A stretch of 15,893 bases of DNA from Candidatus Sulfopaludibacter sp. SbA3. Its GTDB lineage: Bacteria; Acidobacteriota; Terriglobia; Bryobacterales; Bryobacteraceae. Positions 6,607 to 12,228 of the stretch are shown here, in pieces. The position numbers and the translations under genes are program-made. The notes beneath the pieces were generated by a model. The model saw only the letters and a program-made list of their open reading frames with translations. It did no database searches and had not been told where the DNA came from. Location: the NCBI GenBank assembly GCA_945861255.1, contig CAMAUG010000050.1:1-15893 (forward strand). The letters are read 5' to 3'. Every line of letters starts with the position of its first letter. Position 1 is the stretch's first letter.

Positions 6607-7803
6607 CTACGGCGCCGGTTCAATGCGTAGCAACGCGCCGTCGTCCTCGTCCGTCAGAAGGTACAACAAACCGTCGGGGCCCTGGCGGACTTCACGAATA
6701 CGCTGGCGGAGTTCCACCAGCAACGATTCGCGGCGTAGTTCTTCGGTGTTGCTGCTGAGCACGACGCGTTCCAGGTGGCCCGTGCCTGGAATCTCGCCGG
6801 TCCGCATGGAACCCACGAAGACATTTCCTTTCCACGCGGGGAAACGGTCGCCGGTGTAGACCGCCATCCCCGCCACGGCGATGGACGGCAGCCACACTAC
6901 CAACGGGGATTCCATGCCTTCGCGCGTCGGGTGATCGGAGACGCGCGGACCCAGATACTCGCGGCCGAAGCTGACCACCGGCCATCCGTAGTTACGGCCA
7001 CGCAGGACCACATTGATTTCATCCCCTCCGTTGGGACCGTTTTCGTTGTTCCACAACGCGCCGCTCTCTGGATGAACGATGAGTCCCAGCGTATTGCGAT
7101 GCCCCATCGAATAAATTTCCGGACGGTATCCCGGACGGCCGGCGAACGGATTGTCCGGCGGCACCGCGCCGTCATCGCGCAGGCGCAGAATCTTACCGCG
7201 CAGGCTATTCGGGTCCTGCGAAATCTTGCCGACGTTACCGCCCGTCGACATATAGACCATTCCATCCCGTCCGAAAGCGACCCTTCCGTTCAACCCGCTG
7301 TTGCCCGCAAGAGCATCTGTAACCACCAGGTCGCGCACATCGGTAAGCGCGCCGCCTTCCAACTTGCCGCGCGCCAACGCCGGGGCGCCGCGGCCGTTCC
7401 CGGCGGGTTTCGTATAAGTGAGATAGACCAGCCCGTTTTCCGCAAAACGCGGGTGCAGCGCCACGTCCATCAGTCCGCCGTTGCCGTCCGTTCTCACCTG
7501 CGGCACGCCCAAGATGGGCTTCGGATCCAGCACTCCGTTGCGGATGATTCGCAGCCGCCCCGGCCGCTCCGTGACCAGCATGCCGCCATCCGGCAGGAAC
7601 ACCAGGCTCCACGGGTGTACCAGACCCCTGGTCAGGACGTTGACCCGAATCTTGTGCTGCTCCGCTGTGTCGAACACGAACGGACCCGCGCCGAGCGGCG
7701 GCACCGGAACTCCGATGGACGGCGTGTCCTGTGCGTGAACCGGAATGGCTGATAGAAACAAGAGCGAGGGCACGATCCAGCGCTTGATGGAATGAGCGGT
7801 CAT
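6607..7803 (-). CDS. Secreted PQQ-dependent sugar dehydrogenase family protein (GSDH/YliI type)
   Basis: This 398-residue exported six-bladed beta-propeller belongs to the glucose/sorbosone dehydrogenase family (soluble aldose sugar dehydrogenases). It has a signal peptide at 1-25 (RWIVPSLLFLSAIPVHAQ). Family motifs include HPWSLVFLPDGGMLVTERPG (63-82), VALHPRF with candidate catalytic His117, RGKILRL (202-208), GHRNTLGL (234-241) and WNNENGPNGGDEIN (251-264). The usual H-F/Y-G-G-R strand reads NSGLNGRVAFG here, so its histidine is missing. Substrate and PQQ use are inferred from the family only. ATG 7803 is used because AGGAG sits just upstream and the signal peptide starts there; a longer frame to 7968 would run antisense through the tRNA gene. 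It is divergent from the tRNA-ttcA pair. Confidence 0.88.
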   Translation of the reverse strand: MTAHSIKRWIVPSLLFLSAIPVHAQDTPSIGVPVPPLGAGPFVFDTAEQHKIRVNVLTRGLVHPWSLVFLPDGGMLVTERPGRLRIIRNGVLDPKPILGVPQVRTDGNGGLMDVALHPRFAENGLVYLTYTKPAGNGRGAPALARGKLEGGALTDVRDLVVTDALAGNSGLNGRVAFGRDGMVYMSTGGNVGKISQDPNSLRGKILRLRDDGAVPPDNPFAGRPGYRPEIYSMGHRNTLGLIVHPESGALWNNENGPNGGDEINVVLRGRNYGWPVVSFGREYLGPRVSDHPTREGMESPLVVWLPSIAVAGMAVYTGDRFPAWKGNVFVGSMRTGEIPGTGHLERVVLSSNTEELRRESLLVELRQRIREVRQGPDGLLYLLTDEDDGALLRIEPAP

Positions 7804-7830
7804 GGAGATCTCCTGGGGACGACGTGCACC

Positions 7831-7836
7831 AGTATA
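7831..7836 (-). promoter_or_regulatory. Possible -10 box for the sugar dehydrogenase gene
   Basis: On the minus strand TATACT (7836-7831) lies 27 nt before the ATG at 7803, giving room for a short leader that carries the AGGAG ribosome site. No good -35 box is seen at the expected distance. Confidence 0.4.
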
Positions 7837-7905
7837 ACCACAGCGCGGACGCCGCGCACGGAAGCATACCAAGGACCAAGGATGAGGCAAAACGAACCGG
7901 TCCGC

Positions 7906-7914
7906 TGCTACACT
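7906..7914 (+). promoter_or_regulatory. Extended -10 promoter for tRNA-Leu
   Basis: TGCTACACT fits the extended -10 pattern TGnTAnnnT. It would place the transcript start near 7921, about 11 nt before the mature tRNA 5' end at 7932. No TTGACA-like -35 is seen, as is often true of extended -10 promoters. Confidence 0.45.
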
Positions 7915-7931
7915 AAGAAAGTCGCCCTCAA

Positions 7932-8018
7932 GCTGGAGTGGCGGAACTGGCAGACGCACGGGACTCAAAATCCCGCGCCCTCACGGGCATGTGGGTTCGA
8001 CCCCCACCTCCAGCACCA
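7932..8018 (+). tRNA. tRNA-Leu, anticodon CAA, with encoded CCA
   Basis: The sequence folds as a complete class II tRNA. Acceptor arms are GCTGGAG (7932-7938) and CTCCAGC (8008-8014), with discriminator A 8015 and encoded CCA 8016-8018. The D-loop contains GG. Anticodon stem CGGGA/TCCCG flanks loop CTCAAAA (7964-7970) with anticodon CAA at 7966-7968, reading UUG leucine codons. The long variable arm pairs GCCC with GGGC, and the T arm is GTGGG-TTCGACC-CCCAC. Loop position 32 is C and 38 is A, a pairing typical of TtcA-modified tRNAs, and ttcA is the next gene. Positions 36-38 are AAA, the usual MiaA target context. Confidence 0.97.
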
Positions 8019-8038
8019 TCCGACGTTCACGCCGCCCA

Positions 8039-8044
8039 TATAAT
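8039..8044 (+). promoter_or_regulatory. Consensus -10 box at the ttcA start
   Basis: TATAAT is a perfect -10 hexamer, 20 nt after the tRNA CCA end and 6 nt before the likely TTG start of ttcA at 8051. Initiation at normal spacing would fall at or next to the TTG, implying a leaderless or nearly leaderless mRNA. There is no clear -35. Cotranscription with the tRNA is the alternative. Confidence 0.4.
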
Positions 8045-8050
8045 GAAGTC

Positions 8051-8848
8051 TTGGACCTTGAAAAAACACTCCTCCGCAAGGTAGGCGACGCCGTCACGCG
8101 CTTTAAGATGATTCGCGATGGCGACCGCGTGGCCGTGGCGCTTTCCGGCGGCAAGGATTCCATGACCATGCTGGAGGCGCTAGTGCGGCTCTCCCAGCGC
8201 GCTCCCATCGATTTTTCCGTCTGTGCCTTCACCGTGGAGCAAGGCAAATTTCTGCGGCCCATCGAACCCATCGTCGAATACCTCAAGAAACGTGGCATCG
8301 ACTGGACTTATCACACCGACAATCCGTCGCTGCGTTTGCTCGAAGAACAACCGGACCACGGGTGCGATCTATGCAGCCGCTTTCGCCGGCGCGCCGTGTA
8401 TGAGATCGTCAAGGGCCTGGGGGCCAACGTGATTGCATTTGGGCACACCGCGGACGATTTTTGCGAGTCCTTCCTCCGTAACGCACTGTTCACGGGTCGC
8501 GTCAGCGCCCTGCCCGCGGTGACCTATTCCAGGCAACGCGACTTCCGGTTGATCCGGCCGCTGGTGTACGTAACCGAGGATCTGACCACCAAATTCGCCG
8601 AATCTCTGGGTGCCCCGGTGATTCCCTGCGGGTGTTCGCAAAAAACCGGCACGGTTCGCCGCACGCTGCGAGATGTGTTGGGAGTCCTGGAACTTGAGCA
8701 TCCGCGCCTCAAGGAATCCCTGCTCTCGGCGATGGGAAACATCGAGACCAGCCGCCTGCTGGACCCCCGCTTCCTGGACTTGGACGGCGGCGTTGAGGAC
8801 AGCCCCGCGCCGGAAACAGATCCGTTTGCTATTATCGGTTCAGGCTAA
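8051..8848 (+). CDS. ttcA: tRNA 2-thiocytidine(32) synthetase TtcA
   Basis: This 265-residue cytoplasmic PP-loop ATPase of the TtcA group adds sulfur to C32 of certain tRNAs with a [4Fe-4S] cluster. The start LEKTLLRKVGDAVTRFKMI matches the TtcA N-terminus. The PP-loop LSGGKDS lies at 31-37. The cluster cysteines are Cys105 and Cys108 in CDLCSR plus Cys193 or Cys195 in PCGCSQKT. FGHTADDFCESFLRN (130-144) is the characteristic second motif. I place the start at TTG 8051, because the frame upstream runs into the tRNA and the next ATG (8108) would remove the conserved LEK-RKVG region. No Shine-Dalgarno is visible. The gene follows tRNA-Leu(CAA), which itself carries C32 and A38. Confidence 0.92.
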   Translation: MDLEKTLLRKVGDAVTRFKMIRDGDRVAVALSGGKDSMTMLEALVRLSQRAPIDFSVCAFTVEQGKFLRPIEPIVEYLKKRGIDWTYHTDNPSLRLLEEQPDHGCDLCSRFRRRAVYEIVKGLGANVIAFGHTADDFCESFLRNALFTGRVSALPAVTYSRQRDFRLIRPLVYVTEDLTTKFAESLGAPVIPCGCSQKTGTVRRTLRDVLGVLELEHPRLKESLLSAMGNIETSRLLDPRFLDLDGGVEDSPAPETDPFAIIGSG

Positions 8849-8869
8849 GCCCGCGATTCCGGGAGTTGC

Positions 8870-8898
8870 CCACCGTAACTGCCGGAAGTTATCGGTGG
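8870..8898 (+). terminator. Hairpin between ttcA and the secreted-protein gene
   Basis: CCACCGTAACT (8870-8880) and AGTTATCGGTGG (8887-8898) form an 11-bp stem with one bulged T and a GCCGGA loop, 21 nt after the ttcA stop. No T-run follows, so it may be a weak terminator of ttcA or a structured 5' leader of the next gene, whose AGGAG ribosome site lies about 18 nt further on. Confidence 0.45.
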
Positions 8899-8926
8899 AT
8901 ATTCCGCTCAGACATAGGAGATCAAG

Positions 8927-9970
8927 ATGAAGTACCGATTACCTGCCCTGATTTCGATAGGCGCCCTCCTGGTGACAATTCCGGTTCTTGCGCAAACCCC
9001 GGCGTCCAAACAGGGGGCCGCCAAAGTCGCGCCGCTCAAGAAATCCGCCGCGTCAGCCGTGCCGCGCCTGGCCGATGGGAAGCCGGATATGAGCGGGTTT
9101 TGGTCCAATAACACGGCCACGCCCTTCGAGCGGCCTACTGGATTAGCCGCGAAGGAATTTTTGTCGGAAGAAGAAGCGACAAAACTGGAAACGGATTCAC
9201 GGGACCGGACCAGAGCATCGGACGTGCAGAAGATCGAGCACCCCCGTGAAGTGGGGGATTACAACGCCGTGTTTAAGGAAGATGCCCGGTGGGCCCTGCC
9301 CAACAAGCGCTCATCCATCATCACGGAACCCAAGGATGGAAGGCTTCCGCCCATGACGCCGGAAGCGCAGAAGAAATTCGCGGCGGATCAGGAATACCAC
9401 AGGCTGCATCCTCATGATGGGCCGGAGGACATGACCACCATCGAGCGCTGCATCACCTGGATTACCAGCGGGCCGCCGCTGCTGCCCTCCTTTTACAACA
9501 ACAACTATCACATCGTTCAGACGCGCGATCATCTGTCGATCGTGGCCGAGATGATCCACGACACACGCATCATTCCATTGGATGGACGCACGCAGGATGT
9601 CGTGCCCCAATGGACGGGCAATTCCAAGGCCCGCTGGGAGGGCGACACGCTGGTGGTGGAAACCACCAATTTCAATGGGAGACGCGGCTGGTTCGGAGTC
9701 CCGATGGTTGAGGGTGGCGGCGGCAAGCGCCCCGACGCGAAAATGAAGGTCACTGAGCGGTTCACTCGCACTTCCCCGGACATCCTGCTGTATCAGTTCA
9801 CCGTCGACGATCCCGGCATCTACACAAAGCCGTGGTCCGGCGAGATTCCGATGAGATCGTTCCCGGGCCCTGTCTACGAATATGGATGCCATGAAGGAAA
9901 CTACGGGATGCCGCTGATTCTTTCCGGGTCGCGCGCAGAGGAACAGGCAGCCGCCAAGAAGGCCAAGTAA
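8927..9970 (+). CDS. Secreted protein of an abundant uncharacterised acidobacterial-type family
   Basis: This 347-residue protein has a signal peptide (1-23, LISIGALLVTIPVLAQ) and an alanine/lysine-rich linker (24-45). The mature domain begins PRLADGKPDMSGFW (46-59). Further marks of the family are ERCITW with Cys175, YNNNYHIVQT (190-199), EMIHDTRIIPLDGR (208-221), ARWEGDTLVVETTNF (235-249), ERFTR, FTVDDP and YEYGCHEGNYGM with Cys321. Family members with these motifs are frequent in Acidobacteriota and some Proteobacteria, often in many copies, with no established function to my knowledge. The two conserved cysteines might form a disulfide, and the conserved His/Asp/Glu residues could mark an active or metal site. 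The start has a strong AGGAG 7 nt upstream. It is single here, between ttcA and a REP-like repeat. Confidence 0.85.
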   Translation: MKYRLPALISIGALLVTIPVLAQTPASKQGAAKVAPLKKSAASAVPRLADGKPDMSGFWSNNTATPFERPTGLAAKEFLSEEEATKLETDSRDRTRASDVQKIEHPREVGDYNAVFKEDARWALPNKRSSIITEPKDGRLPPMTPEAQKKFAADQEYHRLHPHDGPEDMTTIERCITWITSGPPLLPSFYNNNYHIVQTRDHLSIVAEMIHDTRIIPLDGRTQDVVPQWTGNSKARWEGDTLVVETTNFNGRRGWFGVPMVEGGGGKRPDAKMKVTERFTRTSPDILLYQFTVDDPGIYTKPWSGEIPMRSFPGPVYEYGCHEGNYGMPLILSGSRAEEQAAAKKAK

Positions 9971-10023
9971 ACGGCGGCGACGACTTGACGCGCTCCGCTG
10001 GTTGAGCGAGTTACTGCACGGTC

Positions 10024-10064
10024 CGCGGCTCGGTAACCGAGCCGCGAGCGTAAGCGAGCGGTGG
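10024..10064 (+). repeat. REP-like palindromic repeat, copy 1
   Basis: CGCGGCTCGGT (10024-10034) and ACCGAGCCGCG (10036-10046) are perfect 11-base inverted arms. They run into GCGAGCG-TAA-GCGAGCG (10044-10060) and GGTGG. The part 10036-10064 matches 13935-13963 at 24 of 29 bases in the same orientation. On the reverse strand it reads P-L-A-Y-A-R-G-S-V, a typical spurious translation of dispersed repeats. It fills the gap before the glycosyltransferase cluster. Confidence 0.8.
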
Positions 10065-10088
10065 TGGCGGTCCCGCATTTCCGCAACC

Positions 10089-10097
10089 TGTTAGAAT
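10089..10097 (+). promoter_or_regulatory. Extended -10 promoter for the glycosyltransferase cluster
   Basis: TGTTAGAAT fits TGnTAnnnT with one mismatch to TATAAT. It ends 6 nt before the TTG start at 10104, so transcription would begin at about the start codon, as for ttcA. No -35 is seen; the REP-like repeat occupies that region. Confidence 0.42.
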
Positions 10098-10103
10098 CGT
10101 CTC

Positions 10104-11120
10104 TTGTCGTCGCCATTGGTCACCGTCGCCGTGCCCACGCTGGCCGCTGGAGAGACTCTGGCGGGGTGCCTGCGGGCGCTCGCTGCCCAAACACTCCAAG
10201 ACTTTGAAGTGATCGTGATCGACAACAGCGGGAAGGGACTGGCCCAGGACCTGTGCAAGGGCTGGGGAACGCGCGGTCGCGTGATCGCCAACGTCCGCAA
10301 CGTGGGCTTCGGAGCGGCCATCAATCAAGCGTTCCGCGCGTCGAAGGCTCCCTTTCTCGCCGCGCTGAATGACGATGCCGAGCCGGGCTCCCAATGGCTG
10401 GCCGCGCTCATGGCCGCGGCGGACGCCTATCCACGCGCCGGAATGTTCGCGTCGTGCGTCATGCTGGACGCCTCCGGCGTGCTCGATTCCGCGGGGATGT
10501 TATTGGCGGTGGATGGCTCCAGCAAGCAGCGCGGACATGGCGAGCCGCCCCAGCGCTTTGCGGACGCCTCGGCCGCGCTCTTCCCCAGCGGCTCCGCGGC
10601 CCTCTACCGGCGCGCCATGCTCGATGAGATTGGTCTATTTGAGGAAGACTTTTTTCTCTATTGCGAAGACACGGATCTAGGCTTGCGGGCGCGCTGGGCC
10701 GGTTGGGAATGTGTCTACGCGCCGGAAGCCGTGGTGGAGCACCAGTATTCCGCCTCAGCGGGCCGCGCCTCACCGATGAAAGCCTATTATGTGGAGCGAA
10801 ACCGCCTGTTCTGCATCGCCAGGAACTTTCCGCTGGGGATGCTGAGCTTCGCCCTGGTGGCGTCCAAGCTCCGCTATTTCTGGCACGTGGTGGCGTTGTT
10901 TTGGGACCTGGGGAAGACGGCTGAATACAGGCGGGCGGGACACGACACGTGGTTGCTGCCGTTTGTGGTGGTGCGCGCGCATCTGGTGGCGTTGTACCGG
11001 CTGCCGTCCCTGTGGGCCGCGCGGCGGCGCATTCTCGCCAACCGCCGCATTACCGTGCGCGAATTTCGCACGCTGGCCGCGGCCCACGCCATCTCCCTGC
11101 GGAAGGTGGCCTCGCTATGA
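10104..11120 (+). CDS. GT2 glycosyltransferase, WbbL/rhamnosyltransferase-like
   Basis: The protein has 338 residues. An N-terminal GT-A domain (about 5-230) has VTVAVPTLAAGETL, VIVIDNSGKG (37-45), RNVGFGAAINQA (65-76), the DXD-type NDDAEP (89-94) and, for the acceptor side, FFLYCEDTDLGLR (183-195). The NVGFG and EDTDLG motifs are typical of rhamnosyl- and related transferases that build O-antigen or other surface glycans from nucleotide sugars. The last ~100 residues contain hydrophobic stretches (MLSFALVASKLRYFW) that may attach it to the inner membrane. A TAG at 10092 closes the frame upstream; the first start is TTG 10104, with TTG 10116 as alternative, and no Shine-Dalgarno is seen. Its TGA overlaps the next ATG by four bases. 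The donor and acceptor sugars are unknown. Confidence 0.88.
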   Translation: MSSPLVTVAVPTLAAGETLAGCLRALAAQTLQDFEVIVIDNSGKGLAQDLCKGWGTRGRVIANVRNVGFGAAINQAFRASKAPFLAALNDDAEPGSQWLAALMAAADAYPRAGMFASCVMLDASGVLDSAGMLLAVDGSSKQRGHGEPPQRFADASAALFPSGSAALYRRAMLDEIGLFEEDFFLYCEDTDLGLRARWAGWECVYAPEAVVEHQYSASAGRASPMKAYYVERNRLFCIARNFPLGMLSFALVASKLRYFWHVVALFWDLGKTAEYRRAGHDTWLLPFVVVRAHLVALYRLPSLWAARRRILANRRITVREFRTLAAAHAISLRKVASL

Positions 11121-11833
11121 ACACCGGCGCGCGCCTGCTCATTCTCATTCCCGCCTACAACGAGGAAGGCGCCGTGGGGGGCGTCGTGGATGAAGTGCGA
11201 GCCGTGCTGCCCGGCACTCCCATCCTGGTGGTGGACGATTGTTCCCGTGACGCCACTGTTTCCCGTGCCCGCGATGCCGGCGCGCGCGTCCTGCCGCTGC
11301 CCGCTCATCTTGGGCTCGGTGGATGCGTGCAGGCCGGTTACCGCCTCGCTTTTGAACTGGGCTACGACTACGTCATTCGGGTGGATGGCGATGGCCAGCA
11401 CGACCCCCGCGATATTCCCGCGATTTTCGAAACACTGCGCCGCGAAGATTGCGAGATGGTGATCGGATCGCGCTTCGTGAACGGTTCTGGAAACCACACC
11501 ACTGCCGCGCGCGGACTGGGCATCGCATTCTTCCGGGCTCTCTTGCGTCTGGTGCTAGGCAAGCCGGTGCATGACCCTACGTCCGGCTTCGTCGGCGTGA
11601 ACCGCACGGCGTTGGGCGTGTTCAGCCGGACTTTTCCCCTGGAGTATCCGGAAATCGAAGCTCTGGTGGTATTGCAGCGCCGGCGCTTCCGCTTCGTGGA
11701 AGTACCCTGCCGCATGCGCCCCCGCAAGACTGGGCGCAGCACCATCACTCCCATGAAATCCCTGTATTACATGGTGCATGTGCTGCTGGGCGTGTTCGTC
11801 AATATCCTGAAGTTCGAAGGCCGGCGAAAATAG
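11117..11833 (+). CDS. DPM1-like GT2 polyprenyl-phosphate glycosyltransferase
   Basis: The protein has 238 residues. It has a single GT-A domain of the dolichyl/polyprenyl-phosphate mannose synthase type, predicted to transfer a hexose from a nucleotide sugar to undecaprenyl phosphate at the inner face of the membrane. Motifs: ILIPAYNEEGAV (9-20), VVDDCSRD (38-45), LGLGGCVQAGY (65-75), RVDGDGQHDP with the metal-binding DGDGQ at 90-94, VIGSRFV (115-121) and HDPTSGFVGVNR. There are no C-terminal transmembrane helices, only an amphipathic end (YYMVHVLLGVFVNILKF), so it probably needs a membrane partner; the next gene is a good candidate. ATG 11117 overlaps the previous TGA (ATGA) and has GGAAGG upstream, so the two genes are translationally coupled. 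Confidence 0.9.
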   Translation: MNTGARLLILIPAYNEEGAVGGVVDEVRAVLPGTPILVVDDCSRDATVSRARDAGARVLPLPAHLGLGGCVQAGYRLAFELGYDYVIRVDGDGQHDPRDIPAIFETLRREDCEMVIGSRFVNGSGNHTTAARGLGIAFFRALLRLVLGKPVHDPTSGFVGVNRTALGVFSRTFPLEYPEIEALVVLQRRRFRFVEVPCRMRPRKTGRSTITPMKSLYYMVHVLLGVFVNILKFEGRRK

Positions 11834-11859
11834 TTTCTTGGGAGGTACGGAGGTCGCAT

Positions 11860-12228
11860 ATGGAGCGCATGCTCGACGTGATGACGGTTTTCAGCATTCT
11901 ACTGCTGGCATTTGTGTTGGTATCCGTACGCCGCGCGCACATTCGCGTGGAATACTCGGTCAGTTGGCTGGTGGCGGCGCTCGCGCTGCTGATTGTTTCT
12001 CAATCGCGAGGCCTGCTTGCCGGTATTACGGCCTGGCTGGGTGTTTCCGACGCCGCCGTCGCCATCGTTACCATCGCGGGCGGCGTGTTCCTCATCGTTT
12101 TATATCGCATGTCGCTCCTGCTGTCCGATCTCAGGGACACCAACATTGCGTTGGTACAGCGCGTGGCTATCCTGGAATTTCGTCTGGAATCGCTCGATGA
12201 AAAAGCACAAGCGGCAGCGCGAGACTAA
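11860..12228 (+). CDS. DUF2304 small membrane protein, possible GT2 anchor
   Basis: This 122-residue protein has three hydrophobic helices, at about 8-23, 34-50 and 66-83, then a polar helix (84-118, LSDLRDTNIALVQRVAILE). That helix has regularly spaced Leu/Ile/Val residues (88, 91, 96, 99, 102, 105, 109, 112), consistent with a cytoplasmic coiled coil. Length, topology and the VSWLVAALALL-type second helix match DUF2304, a family commonly found next to DPM1-like GT2 genes. The start has GGAGG 6 nt upstream. It begins 26 nt after the GT2 stop and its last 32 bases overlap the TMTC-like gene. The anchor role is inferred by analogy to DPM3; no direct function is known to me. Confidence 0.82.
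   Translation: MERMLDVMTVFSILLLAFVLVSVRRAHIRVEYSVSWLVAALALLIVSQSRGLLAGITAWLGVSDAAVAIVTIAGGVFLIVLYRMSLLLSDLRDTNIALVQRVAILEFRLESLDEKAQAAARD

Noticed and set aside
6104..7752. Long plus-strand frames opposite the TPR and sugar dehydrogenase genes (251 and 325 codons)
   Set aside because: Composition is low-quality (Arg/His/Gln-rich), there are no motifs, and the opposite strand has strong signal peptides and family motifs.
7804..7968. N-terminal extension of the sugar dehydrogenase frame
   Set aside because: It runs antisense into tRNA-Leu, while ATG 7803 has AGGAG and a proper signal peptide directly after it.
7991..8050. GTG-started extension of ttcA into the tRNA gene
   Set aside because: It would translate the tRNA T-arm and acceptor stem; no TtcA-like residues occur before the TTG at 8051.
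10014..10070. CRISPR-like repeat
   Set aside because: There are only two related blocks about 3.9 kb apart and no regularly spaced spacers.
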